NCBI RefSeq assembly: GCF_000426845.1
Contig: NZ_AUGD01000002.1
Coordinates: 1 to 64,000, forward strand
Length of the DNA stretch: 64,000 nt
Direction of reading: 5' to 3'
DNA from: Bradyrhizobium sp. in8p8
GTDB lineage: Bacteria; Pseudomonadota; Alphaproteobacteria; Rhizobiales; Xanthobacteraceae
A program made the translations under genes and the position numbers. Every line of letters begins with the position of its first letter. Position 1 is the first letter of the stretch. Below, piece after piece: positions 1-8,064 of the stretch. Below the pieces are notes generated by a model that saw only the letters and a program-made list of their open reading frames with translations, ran no database searches and had not been told where the DNA came from.

Positions 1-23
1 CGTTTGGCGGCGGGCCCTACCAT
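1..23 (-). CDS. IS3-family transposase OrfB, first codons only (cut by window edge)
   Basis: In the -1 frame relative to OrfA, directly after the A7 run, the sequence reads ATG and then codes MVGPAAK before leaving the window. This matches the usual N-terminus of IS407-group OrfB (M-V-x-P-A-A-K-R). OrfB would carry the DDE integrase domain. The rest lies outside, so intactness is unknown. Confidence 0.65.
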
Positions 24-283
24 TTTTTTGAAAGAAGCTCGCGTAGCGCGGCCGCATCGAGCATCTGCTCGGCCAACAGCTTCTTCAGCTTCGCGTTCTC
101 CTCCTCGAGCGCTTTCAACCGCCTGGCCTCGGAGACATCCATGCCGCCGAATTTGGCCTTCCAGTTGTAGATCGTCGCCTCGGAAATCCCGTGCTTGCGA
201 GCCAGGTCGGCCGTCTTCGCCCCGGCCTCATGCTCCTTCAACACGGCGATAATCTGCTCTTCCGTGAACCTTGCTCGCTTCAT
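17..283 (-). CDS. IS3-family transposase OrfA (helix-turn-helix subunit)
   Basis: An 88-residue protein beginning MKRARFTEEQI. Residues 1-50 form the HTH that recognises the IS ends (KHGISEATIYNWKAKFGG), and residues 53-85 are a leucine-rich coiled coil used for multimerisation (ALEEENAKLKKLLAEQ). Length and architecture match OrfA of the IS407 group. The gene ends Lys-Lys-Trp-stop directly after seven A, the usual -1 frameshift site that yields the OrfAB transposase. Nothing in it looks damaged. The ATG lies just inside the IS end with about 60 bases of leader. Confidence 0.93.
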   Translation of the reverse strand: MKRARFTEEQIIAVLKEHEAGAKTADLARKHGISEATIYNWKAKFGGMDVSEARRLKALEEENAKLKKLLAEQMLDAAALRELLSKKW

Positions 284-331
284 CTGTCCGTCCTTTTCAG
301 GCCGGACTCTAACTCCATCTGGAGGAAATAC

Positions 332-766
332 TCAGGGGCAGGTCACGGCCTTTAGATTCTCCTGAAAGCGTTCGACGCTAGCGAATTTCTCGATGGGGAA
401 ATCGTAAATGATGCGGTCGTCAAGTCGTTCGCAAGACGAGCAGTTGGCGGAAAGGTATTGCTGCATCGAGGCTGTGACCATCTGATGGGATATCATCGGC
501 GCCATCTTCAGGATGAGTGGGACGTACTCGAGGTAGCCCATCATCGCGTGAATGAAATCTTGCGAGATCGCGTCATATCCTGACCGCTTAATTCTAGGTG
601 AGGACTTGTTGGCGTCCTCCGCGCCACCGCTCTTGTCGCGCAACGTGTTCGGGAATTCCCTTCGGAAGCTTCCCCGATGACCGATAGGCTTCCCGTCTTT
701 CAGATAGATGCAGATATAAAAGTTCTGGGGGCGCGCCTGCTGCAACGTCCATCTCCTTACGTTCAA
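332..766 (-). pseudogene. Unknown protein truncated at its C-terminus by the IS3 element
   Basis: A 144-codon frame with a possible TTG start at 766. The family is not recognised. The last codons are Val-Thr-Cys-Pro-stop: the Val codon spans the IS boundary (346/345) and the remaining three codons plus the TGA come from the IS terminus, so the native C-terminus is lost. Base composition is clearly lower in GC than the neighbouring core genes, suggesting acquired DNA. The start is uncertain, and an overlapping frame at 594-809 is an alternative for the 5' part. Whether a product is made is unknown. Confidence 0.5.
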
Positions 767-903
767 CTCTCCCGTGCATCAGCATCCTTCTCCAATCGAG
801 AGAATTCAAGCAGCATGCAGGAATGAACCTAGTCTAGACCTAATCTCAGCTAGGCGAGCCTCCGCCAGGCGAATAGGCATCCATTTGTCTTCAAATGAGA
901 ATT

Positions 904-979
904 TGGTGAGCGCGCTGGGGCTCGAACCCAGGACCCCGTGATTAAAAGTCACGTGCTCTACCGGCTGAGCTACGCGCTC
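904..979 (-). tRNA. tRNA-Lys (anticodon UUU)
   Basis: The minus strand folds as a full cloverleaf. The acceptor stem is GAGCGCG/CGCGCTC. The D arm starts GCTCAG. The anticodon stem CGTGA/TCACG holds the loop CTTTTAA with anticodon TTT. The T arm is CTGGG-TTCGAGC-CCCAG, the discriminator is A, and CCA is encoded. The length is 76 nt including CCA. The DNA downstream of its 3' end (below 904) is low in GC and holds the IS element and a broken gene. Confidence 0.97.
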
Positions 980-1271
980 CCATGGCCGCTGATGGCTTCG
1001 AAAGAGATGGCCATCGTGATCGGACATTCGAGAGGCATGTCTTGCCGCTGCGCTTGAGATGGCGTCGCGGGGAAAACCGGCTGTTTCCGGATCATGCCTT
1101 CGGCCCGCGCTGTGTAGGGGGAGTGGCTGCGGAGGTCAATAGCGCGGGTGGTTGCCGAAGATCGCCGCAGAGGCGGGGTTTCGTTCGTGCAATCCTTGGC
1201 TTAAGCCGTGATTCTCAACCTGATTGGCGGGACGCCGTCCACGAACTGTTGGAGGTCGGCGGACGACCTGC

Positions 1272-1348
1272 GTCTGCATGGTCGCCCGGCGATGCGGAGC
1301 ATCGTCCGGACGCCCGCCTGCGGCGGGCTCCTCACCATGAGGGTCCTT
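1272..1348. repeat. Palindromic intergenic repeat, likely Bradyrhizobium-type
   Basis: The gap 980-1347 holds no convincing gene. Its right part contains a hairpin-forming stretch with a GC-rich stem (GCCCGC...GCGGGC, about 1312-1328) flanked by the words CTCACCATGAGGG and GCATGGTCG, which resemble the two outer arms of short palindromic repeats frequent in Bradyrhizobium genomes. It sits directly after the ndvB stop and could act as a 3' mRNA stabiliser or weak terminator. I saw nothing in 980-1271. Confidence 0.45.
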
Positions 1349-4014
1349 CAATTCGCCTCGCGGCGGACCTCCGTCGGCACGGCTTGCGGCGCGCCCACGG
1401 GCGGCAGAGCGACCGGGCGCAGGCCGATCAGCTCGGCGGTGCGGATGGCGCTGTCGCGCCAGAACTGGAACGAGTTGATGCGGCTGAGCTCGAGGACGGC
1501 GATGGCGACGGCGGCCAGGAACGGCAGGCTCTGCAGCACGAGGACGCCGGCGAAGACGTAGATCTCGGTGATCTGCTTGTAGCTGTTGGTGGCGATCAGC
1601 ACGCCGGCGCCGACCAGGAGCAGGGTGCCGATCACCGCTTCCCAGAACGCCTGGAACTCGATCGACATCCGGCTGAGGCCGCCCTTGGAGGTGCGGGCGA
1701 AGGCGATGTGCTCGGTGATGAGGCCCTGCGCCACCGCGCGCGACACCGTCCATTGCACGCTCATCGCCGCGATCATGGCGCCCAGCATCTGGCCGGGCTT
1801 GATGGCGACGCGGGCGCGGTACATCGACAGGAAGTGCACCAGCGAGACGACGAAGGCGCCGATGATCGGCAGCGTCAGGATCATGTCGGGGATTGCGATG
1901 TCGGCGAAGGCGACGATCGGCACCCAGACGAGGTTGAGCAGCGCCACCACCACGCCGAGGCTTTCGGCGCCCAGCCAGTTGAGCCAGCCGAGGCTGTATT
2001 CGCGCTTCTGGTCGGGCGTGAGCCGGCTCGCGCCGGGCAGGAAGCGGCGCCAGTGCTTCTTGACGATCTGGAGGCCGCCATAGGCCCACCGGTGCCGCTG
2101 CTTCTTGAAGGCCTCGTAGGTGTCGGGCAGCAGGCCGGCGCCGTACCGGGTGTTGGTGTAGTGGGTGACCCAGCCGAGCTCCTGGATCGCAAGGCCGAGA
2201 TCGCTGTCCTCGCAGATCGTGTCGCTCGACCAGCCCCCGGCCATGTCCATCGCGGCGCGGCGGATCAGGCACATCGTGCCGTGCACGATGATGGCGTTGG
2301 CCTCGTTGCGCTGGACCATGCCGATGTCGAAGAAGCCGGCATATTCGCCGTTCATGATGTAGTGCATGATCGACAGATCGCCGTCGCGATGCTCCTGCGG
2401 CGCCTGCACGAGGCCGACGCGCGGATCGGCGAAAGCGGGCACGAGGTCCTTGAGCCAGTCCGGCTCGACGACATAGTCGGCATCGAGGATGCCGATGATC
2501 TCGGCGTCGGCCGCGGTGCGGTCCATCGCGATGCGCAGCGCACCGGCCTTGAAGCCCTGCACCTTCTCGGCGTTGATGAACTTGAAGCGTTCACCGAGCG
2601 CGCGGCAATGGTCCTGGATCGGCTGCCAGAAGGCGGGATCCGGCGTGTTGTTGATGATGACCACGCATTCGTAGTTCGGATAGTTCAGCCGCGACAGCGC
2701 ATCCAGCGTCTGCTTGAGCATCTCGACCGGCTCGAAATAAGCGGGGATGTGGATCGAGACCTTCGGGCAGTAATTCTCCGGCACGTTCTCGACCGGCTTG
2801 CCCTTGCTGAGCAGCCGCTGCGGCGGCCGGCCGAAGGCCACCGCTGCGATCTCGTCGATGCGCGCCATCGCGATGAGCACGAGCGGAACGAGCAGGATCA
2901 TGCCGAGCGTCAGCGCGAAGGCCGAGCCGAAGATGAAATAGTGGCTGTTCCAGAAGGCGAACACGGTCGCGGCCCAGGCGCCGACGCCGTTGGCGGTGGC
3001 CGAGAGCAGGAAGGCCTGCTTCGCGGTCGCCTTTTCGATCCGCAGGATCGGCAGCGACAGCAGGATGCCGACCAGGAGCGCGATGCCCATCAGCTTCCAG
3101 TAATCGGGATTCTCCACCGGGCCGGTCCAGGCGAATTTCGGCTCGCGGCTGGCGTTGAGGACGCCCCAGTAGGGGCCGACGCCGCCTTCGAAGAACTTCC
3201 AGGGCTGATCGATGGCTTCGACGATGTTGTATTCCATGCCGATGGCTTCGGCGCGGGTGACGAAGTTGCGCAGGACGAGGGCCTGCTGGAACGGGCCGGG
3301 ATCGGCGTTGCGCAGATTGTAGCCCTGGCTCGGCCAGCCGAACTCGGCGATCACGATGCGCTTGCCGGGGAACAGGTTGCGCAGGAGGTTGTAGCGGTCG
3401 ACGGCCTGGTCGACCGCCTGGTCCGAGCGGAAGTTCTCCCAGTAGGGCAGCACGTGCGCGGCGATGAAATCGACGTTGGACGCAAGGTCGGGATTGTCGC
3501 GCCAGATGTTCCAGATCTCGCCGGTGGTGACGGGCACGCGGACCGCGCTCTTCACCTTCTTGATCATGTCGATGAGATCTTCGACCTTCTGCTCGCCGCG
3601 GTAGATCACCTCGTTGCCGACGACGACGCCGACGACGTTGCTGTTCTTGCGGGCGAGCTCGATGGCGGCCTTGATCTCGCGCTGGTTGCGGTCCGTGTCC
3701 TTGTCGATCCAGGCGCCGACGGTGACCTTGAGCCCGAACTCGGCTGCGATCGGCGGCACCAGTTCCACGCCGCCCGTGGACGAATAGAGGCGGATCGCGC
3801 GCGTCATGGTCGACAGCGTCTTCAGGTCGGCGCGGATTTTCTCGACGGTCGGGATGTTGTCGATGTCGGGGTGCGCCGAGCCTTCGAACGGCGCGTAGGA
3901 CACGCTGGGCAACAGGCCCCTGAAGTCGGGCGCGGGTTCCTTCTCGCGCAAGACTCCCCAGACGCCTGCATGGAGCGCAGACACGAGCAACAGAACGGCG
4001 GCGACAACGCGCAT
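1348..4014 (-). CDS. ndvB: Cyclic beta-glucan synthase NdvB: GH17-like domain fused to GT2 glycosyltransferase
   Basis: An 888-residue inner-membrane protein. Residues 1-20 are a membrane anchor. Residues 35-300 are a GH17-like domain with both expected acids: E135 in VVGNE and E224 in IAEFGWPS. A transmembrane block spans about 308-385. A GT2 domain covers about 415-650, with D511-A-D513, E602-D603 and QRHRW at 639-643, followed by four or more membrane segments. This GH17+GT2 order is that of the Bradyrhizobium enzyme that polymerises UDP-glucose into cyclic beta-1,3/1,6-glucans, needed for osmotic adaptation and nodulation. The ndvD-like gene lies upstream on the same strand and ndvC is divergent. 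No strong Shine-Dalgarno is seen before the ATG. Confidence 0.9.
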   Translation of the reverse strand: MRVVAAVLLLVSALHAGVWGVLREKEPAPDFRGLLPSVSYAPFEGSAHPDIDNIPTVEKIRADLKTLSTMTRAIRLYSSTGGVELVPPIAAEFGLKVTVGAWIDKDTDRNQREIKAAIELARKNSNVVGVVVGNEVIYRGEQKVEDLIDMIKKVKSAVRVPVTTGEIWNIWRDNPDLASNVDFIAAHVLPYWENFRSDQAVDQAVDRYNLLRNLFPGKRIVIAEFGWPSQGYNLRNADPGPFQQALVLRNFVTRAEAIGMEYNIVEAIDQPWKFFEGGVGPYWGVLNASREPKFAWTGPVENPDYWKLMGIALLVGILLSLPILRIEKATAKQAFLLSATANGVGAWAATVFAFWNSHYFIFGSAFALTLGMILLVPLVLIAMARIDEIAAVAFGRPPQRLLSKGKPVENVPENYCPKVSIHIPAYFEPVEMLKQTLDALSRLNYPNYECVVIINNTPDPAFWQPIQDHCRALGERFKFINAEKVQGFKAGALRIAMDRTAADAEIIGILDADYVVEPDWLKDLVPAFADPRVGLVQAPQEHRDGDLSIMHYIMNGEYAGFFDIGMVQRNEANAIIVHGTMCLIRRAAMDMAGGWSSDTICEDSDLGLAIQELGWVTHYTNTRYGAGLLPDTYEAFKKQRHRWAYGGLQIVKKHWRRFLPGASRLTPDQKREYSLGWLNWLGAESLGVVVALLNLVWVPIVAFADIAIPDMILTLPIIGAFVVSLVHFLSMYRARVAIKPGQMLGAMIAAMSVQWTVSRAVAQGLITEHIAFARTSKGGLSRMSIEFQAFWEAVIGTLLLVGAGVLIATNSYKQITEIYVFAGVLVLQSLPFLAAVAIAVLELSRINSFQFWRDSAIRTAELIGLRPVALPPVGAPQAVPTEVRREAN

Positions 4015-4243
4015 CGCGGCTAAACCAAAAGGGGCTGGGGTGGCAGGGAAGCGGATCTGACCCCGAGATCCGACCGAGTCCGCGGCAAATGGAGCATACC
4101 TCTGCCGCGTGGTTTCACAACTGTCATGGCCTCATGTCCTTATGAGGGCATGCCTTTTGGGATGCGCGGCAGTGCCAACCGTCTCTATGGCCGATCGTTC
4201 CTGAACGACAGCTGAAACGACCAGAGCGATTTGAGACCTCGAG

Positions 4244-4834
4244 CTATTTCGCGGGCGCCGGGGACGGGCTTGCCGCAGGCGAGGGGCTGGCGGCCGGCTG
4301 CGGTGCCGGGGAGCTGCCTGCTGCGGGCGCCGCGGGCTGGGACGCCGCGGCCGCTGCCTGCTGAGGCTGAGCGGCCGGATTGATCCAGCACGCGTGCACG
4401 CGGCTGTCCAAGGTCTCGGCGACCTTGGGATCGATCTGGCCGCCGAAGCGGGTCAGACAACGGAAGGCGGCCTGGATGTGGCCACCGGGACAGCCGAAAC
4501 GGTCGTAGAGATCGAGGTGGCGGAATGCGGTATCGAGGTCATCGCGCCACATCAGGCGCACCACGCGGCGGCCGAGCCAGACGCATTCGGGATTGCCGGC
4601 CGGGCCGTTGATGACATGGGCTGCTTCCGCGAACTCGTCGGTGCGGCGCTGATTCTGGGCGGCGTCCTTGGCGGCGTCGGCGGGCTGAGCCGCCTTGCCC
4701 GGGTCGGGGGTCGGTGTGCCGCTCTGGGCGGAAGCGCTGCCGAGACCGGCGATGACGAGAAGGGAGGAGACGGCCAAGGTGGCGGCGAACTGCCGCAGGA
4801 CCGCATTTCGTGACTCGAACACCCGTTGCCGCAT
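4244..4834 (-). CDS. ndvD: Secreted beta-1,3/1,6-glucan biosynthesis accessory protein (NdvD-like)
   Basis: The ATG at 4834 is preceded by GAGGAATTC, a good ribosome site, giving 196 residues; an earlier in-frame ATG at 4942 would give 232. The N-terminus MRQRVFESRN is followed by a signal peptide ending about ASAQ. The central region has several cysteines (NPECVWLG, RFGCPGG, RCLTRFGG, HACW) and the tail is a long Ala/Pro/Ser-rich stretch. It sits between ndvB and ndvC, matching the reported position and approximate size of ndvD, the third glucan gene of Bradyrhizobium japonicum. The symbol rests on position and size, because no catalytic motif is visible; the product is probably periplasmic and structural. 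Confidence 0.65.
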   Translation of the reverse strand: MRQRVFESRNAVLRQFAATLAVSSLLVIAGLGSASAQSGTPTPDPGKAAQPADAAKDAAQNQRRTDEFAEAAHVINGPAGNPECVWLGRRVVRLMWRDDLDTAFRHLDLYDRFGCPGGHIQAAFRCLTRFGGQIDPKVAETLDSRVHACWINPAAQPQQAAAAASQPAAPAAGSSPAPQPAASPSPAASPSPAPAK

Positions 4835-5138
4835 GAATTCCTCAATGTAACCGCTGGCCGTCCGCGTCAGGATCCCGTGGACGGGTTGGTGATGGCGTCC
4901 AAATGGGTCTCCAATGCGGCGAGAAAGGCTTTGCGATTCCATGACCTGTATTTCGAATTTTGTCCAGCAAAGTCACGATGCTAGGCCGCGCTCGAACGAC
5001 GGCGGTGAAATTTCCTTCGGGGGAGGAGCGGATCCGCGGTGAGGATCGGCATTCGGACACCCCCTTGGCAGACGGCGCCCGAGCAGGTAATCGACGGACC
5101 CTTCGCGGAGGACGGAACCGATTTCACTTCGTACGCCA

Positions 5139-6737
5139 TTGGCGCTTCTGCTCGTTTCATTGGGTGCGATTGCCGCCGTGTGGTGGTGGCTGGCGACGCC
5201 AATCACGCTCGCACGCGCCCCGATCGATCCCGCCGAGAAGGTCCAATGCGTCTCCTATGCGCCGTTCCGCGGCGAGCAGACGCCGCTGGAAGCCTGGACC
5301 CATATCGAGGCCGAGCAGATCGAGCAGGACCTGCGCCAGCTCAAGGAAATCACCGACTGCGTTCGCACCTATTCGATGGAGAACGGGCTCGACCAGGTGC
5401 CGGCGATCGCGGCCAAGGTCGGCGGGCTGAAAGTGCTCCAGGGCATCTGGCTCTCCAGCAATCGCACCAAGAACTATGAGCAGGCCGGCCTTGCCATCCG
5501 CCTCACCAAGCAGTTTCCCGACATCATCACGTCCGTCATCGTCGGCAACGAGGTGTTGCTGCGTGGCGAGATGACGACGGCGGACCTCGTCTCGATCATC
5601 CGCCTGGTGAAGACGCAGGTCAGCGTGCCCGTCACCTATGCCGACGTCTGGGAGTACTGGCTGAAGAACCGCGAAGTCTATGACGCCGTCGACTTCGTCA
5701 CGATTCACATCCTGCCCTACTGGGAGGATTTCCCCATCAAGGCGAAATTCGCCTCCGCCCATGTCCAGGCGATCCGCGAGCGGATGGCGGTGGCGTTTCC
5801 CGGCAAGGAGATCCTGATCGGCGAAACAGGCTGGCCGAGCGAGGGCCGGATGCGTGACGGCGCGCTGCCGTCGCGCACCAACCAGGCGCGCGTCGTCTCG
5901 GAAATTCTCAGCCTCGCCAAGTCGCAGAAGTTCCGAGTCAACCTGATCGAGTCCTACGACCAGCCCTGGAAGCGCAAGCTGGAAGGCACTGTCGGCGGCT
6001 ATTGGGGCCTGTATGACGCGGTGCACCGGACGCTGAAATATCCGCCGGGACAGCCGATCAGCAATTTCCCGTTCTGGAAATGGTACATGGGCGCAGGCAT
6101 GGGCCTTTCCGTGCTGGTGTTCGCCGTCGCGCTCATCACGCTGCGCCGGCGGCCGTGGACGCCGCGCTTCGCGGCCTGGCTCGGCGTCGGCATCTCGGCG
6201 ACCACAGCCGGCATCCTGCTCGGGATCGGCATCGACAAGATGTACTACGAGAGCTACGGCATCGGCGGCTGGCTGCTCTGGGGCGCGCTGCTGCTGGCCG
6301 GCATCCTGTCGCCGATCTTCTGCGCGCAGGCGATGGTGATCGGCCGCAGCCTTCCGACCTTCCTCGATCTGCTCGGCCCGCGCGAGGGCCGGAAGTGGTC
6401 GAAGCTCACCGCCGTGCTCGGCCTGACGCTGGCGGTGACGGCCGTGATCGCGGCCGCGACCGCGCTCGGCTTCGTGTTCGACCCGCGCTACAAGGATTTC
6501 CCCTACGCCGCGCTGACGATGGCCGTGGTGCCGTTCGCTCTGCTGATGTTGAACCGGCCGCAGATCGGCCAGCGTCCGATCGCGGAAGCGGTGTTCGCCG
6601 GCGTGCTCGCGCTCTCGGCGGCTTACGTGCTGGTCAACGAAGGCCGCGACAATTGGCAGTCGCTGTGGACCTGCGCGATCTATCTGTTGTTCGCGCTCAC
6701 GCTGTGGCGGGCGCGGGCCGAGCAAAGCCGAGAATGA
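5139..6737 (+). CDS. ndvC: NdvC-like membrane protein with GH17 domain
   Basis: This 532-residue protein has an N-terminal membrane anchor, a GH17-like domain (about 35-300) and a C-terminal block of six or more membrane segments (about 320-525). Both GH17 acids are present: E138 in IVGNE and E229 in IGETGWPS. It has no GT2 domain, unlike NdvB. In Bradyrhizobium, ndvC (about 60 kDa) is needed for the beta-1,6 linkages of the cyclic glucan, fitting a transglycosylase role. The start is uncertain: TTG at 5139 is the first usual start, but the frame is open back to 5091 with Arg-rich codons that would suit a membrane anchor. Its 3' end overlaps the convergent gene by 41 bases. Confidence 0.85.
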   Translation: MALLLVSLGAIAAVWWWLATPITLARAPIDPAEKVQCVSYAPFRGEQTPLEAWTHIEAEQIEQDLRQLKEITDCVRTYSMENGLDQVPAIAAKVGGLKVLQGIWLSSNRTKNYEQAGLAIRLTKQFPDIITSVIVGNEVLLRGEMTTADLVSIIRLVKTQVSVPVTYADVWEYWLKNREVYDAVDFVTIHILPYWEDFPIKAKFASAHVQAIRERMAVAFPGKEILIGETGWPSEGRMRDGALPSRTNQARVVSEILSLAKSQKFRVNLIESYDQPWKRKLEGTVGGYWGLYDAVHRTLKYPPGQPISNFPFWKWYMGAGMGLSVLVFAVALITLRRRPWTPRFAAWLGVGISATTAGILLGIGIDKMYYESYGIGGWLLWGALLLAGILSPIFCAQAMVIGRSLPTFLDLLGPREGRKWSKLTAVLGLTLAVTAVIAAATALGFVFDPRYKDFPYAALTMAVVPFALLMLNRPQIGQRPIAEAVFAGVLALSAAYVLVNEGRDNWQSLWTCAIYLLFALTLWRARAEQSRE

Positions 6738-7077
6738 GCAGGCCGATCGCGAGGCCCGACAGCACGACGTTGTAGAGCACGATGCCGAGGCCGGCGGCGA
6801 TGATGCCGACGGTGAGCAGCACGATCGACGGACGCATCAGGTTCAGCGTCGCCACCACCAGCGCGACGATGCCGAACACCGAATTCTTGAACAGAACGGT
6901 CGCAACCGAACGCCCCTTGCAGATCAGCGTCTGAAGGCCGGCGTCGCAGGCAAGCGCGACCTGCGACAGCTCGATCGCGAGGTACCGCAGATAGAGCGCA
7001 TAGCCGACGGAGGCGAAGCCGACGACGATCAGGAACTGCACCTGGTAGGGCGTGAGGCGGAAGGGCTTTTTTGTCAT
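6697..7077 (-). CDS. Small integral membrane protein, unknown function
   Basis: The start is placed at the ATG at 7077 (MTKKPFRLTPYQ), giving 126 residues; the longer frame upstream is Pro/Cys-rich and unlikely to be translated. Three or four hydrophobic segments are visible: near residues 12-32, 58-78, 82-98 and 102-122. A cysteine pair (ALACDAGLQTLICKG) lies between the first and second segments, perhaps forming a periplasmic disulfide. The stop overlaps the end of convergent ndvC. The family is not recognised and no link to glucan synthesis beyond adjacency can be claimed. Confidence 0.75.
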   Translation of the reverse strand: MTKKPFRLTPYQVQFLIVVGFASVGYALYLRYLAIELSQVALACDAGLQTLICKGRSVATVLFKNSVFGIVALVVATLNLMRPSIVLLTVGIIAAGLGIVLYNVVLSGLAIGLLILGFARPAPATA

Positions 7078-7241
7078 GGCGGCAATATGGTCGGGATGGC
7101 GCGGGCAGGCAACAGGGCAGGTGACACGGCAGGTGACGTTTCCGTCGATTCGGCCTGCCCCTGCATCATGCAGGAACAGGCGAGCGTCCGGCTGGTTCTG
7201 CACATTGTGGGGCCCAACGCAATTGCCGTCGAGGATCGAGC

Positions 7242-7388
7242 ATGGACAAGCCAACGCAGGAGCAGCTCAGCGAGCTCAAGAGGCTGAGCAAGGAAGCGCG
7301 GGTGGAGGATTGGTCGGAAATCGTCCAGTCAAAGGACGAAGCCGAGACGCGGATCCGGGATCTGAAAGAGAAGGCGCGCATGGAATAG
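7242..7388 (+). CDS. 48-residue DUF3072-like small protein
   Basis: ATG at 7242, stop TAG at 7386-7388. The product starts MDKPTQEQLSELKRLSKEA, then WSEIVQSKDEAETRIRDLKEKARME. The pattern 'LKRLxxEA ... SKxEAxxRIxxLK' resembles DUF3072, a small soluble helix-helix family of unknown function often found near stress genes. Codon use is normal for the region. Weak evidence for the start: GAGGATCGAGC precedes the ATG. No operon partner is evident. Confidence 0.6.
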   Translation: MDKPTQEQLSELKRLSKEARVEDWSEIVQSKDEAETRIRDLKEKARME

Positions 7389-7491
7389 ATCGCCGCCCGC
7401 GCGCCAGCGCGATCAGGCTCGGCCTTGCGTGTTCCGGCTCTGCTCCGCGAGCCGGCGCTCGTATGTTTCAGTGATCGAGCCTCGGCGAAAC

Positions 7492-7932
7492 CTATTTGAA
7501 TCCCAGCCGGCGCTCGACCCAGCCCAGAACGAACAGCACCAGCAACGTCACCGCGATGGCTGCGCCGACGAGCAACCAGGCTCCCAATGCGCAGGCAATG
7601 CCGAGGCCGGCCGCAACCCAGACCGTCGCGGCCGTGGTGAGACCATGAACGGTCTTCGACTTGCGATCGTGCAGGATGACGCCCGCACCGATGAAGCCGA
7701 CGCCGCTCAGCACGCCGGTCACGACGCCCTGAATGACCCTGGAGATCGCATCCGGGTGGTCGCGCATGTTCTGGAACTCGATCACGGAGATCGACACCAG
7801 CGCGGAGCCGAGAGCCACCAGCGCCAGCGTGCGCATTCCCACCGGCTTGTCGTTCATATCGCGATCGATGCCGATGAGGAGCCCCGTCGCCGCTGCGACG
7901 AGCAGCCTCAGCACATCATCCAGTTCGTTCAT
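7492..7932 (-). CDS. MgtC/SapB-family membrane protein
   Basis: The start is at 7932 (MNELDDVLRLLVAAATGLLIGIDRD), giving 146 residues; the upstream extension is probably untranslated. The MgtC hallmarks are present: GLLIGIDRDxxxKPVGMRTLALVALGSAL, then GxxxGVGFIGAGVILHD, then TVHGLTTAATVWVAAGLGIACA. Four membrane segments are expected. MgtC proteins modulate the F1Fo ATPase and aid growth at low Mg2+ or in acidic intracellular compartments; members without the C-terminal cytosolic domain, as here, are common in Rhizobiales. The gene stands alone. Confidence 0.9.
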   Translation of the reverse strand: MNELDDVLRLLVAAATGLLIGIDRDMNDKPVGMRTLALVALGSALVSISVIEFQNMRDHPDAISRVIQGVVTGVLSGVGFIGAGVILHDRKSKTVHGLTTAATVWVAAGLGIACALGAWLLVGAAIAVTLLVLFVLGWVERRLGFK

Positions 7933-8064
7933 CAAGATTCGCGCGCCTTTCGGGAGGGACGACGCTTCGAATGCGAAGCACAAGATCGCGAGCTTGCTGC
8001 GAAAGCGCGGCTCAGGCCAAGCGTCCGATAGTCGCATGCCCAAGGTCCACGACGGAAATCAGTA

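Larger units (their letters stand above)
1..345 (-). mobile_element. IS3-family insertion sequence (IS407-like), right-hand portion only
   Basis: The element runs off the left edge. Its upstream terminus is at 345, where the minus strand begins TGACCTGCCCCTGA, a terminal sequence typical of IS407-group IS3 elements. A leader of about 60 bases follows, then orfA, a run of seven A (29-23) at the end of orfA, and the first codons of orfB. Only one end is inside the window, so the target duplication and completeness cannot be judged. The boundary at 345 is supported by the reading frame of the interrupted gene next to it, which takes its last codons from the IS terminus. Confidence 0.88.

Noticed and set aside
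594-809. 71-codon frame overlapping the truncated gene
   Set aside because: Could supply the 5' part if a frameshift existed, but no motif or composition argument favours it; kept only as an alternative start note.
1136-2272. 378-codon second minus-strand frame overlapping the 3' part of ndvB
   Set aside because: Overlaps ndvB in another frame with Arg/Pro-rich, domainless translation; no ribosome site.
982-4023. Very long open frame (over 1000 codons) on the plus strand opposite ndvB
   Set aside because: It is the antisense shadow of a GC-rich gene: the translation is full of Asp/Arg/Gly/Val runs with no domain, while the minus strand has GH17 and GT2 motifs with catalytic residues.
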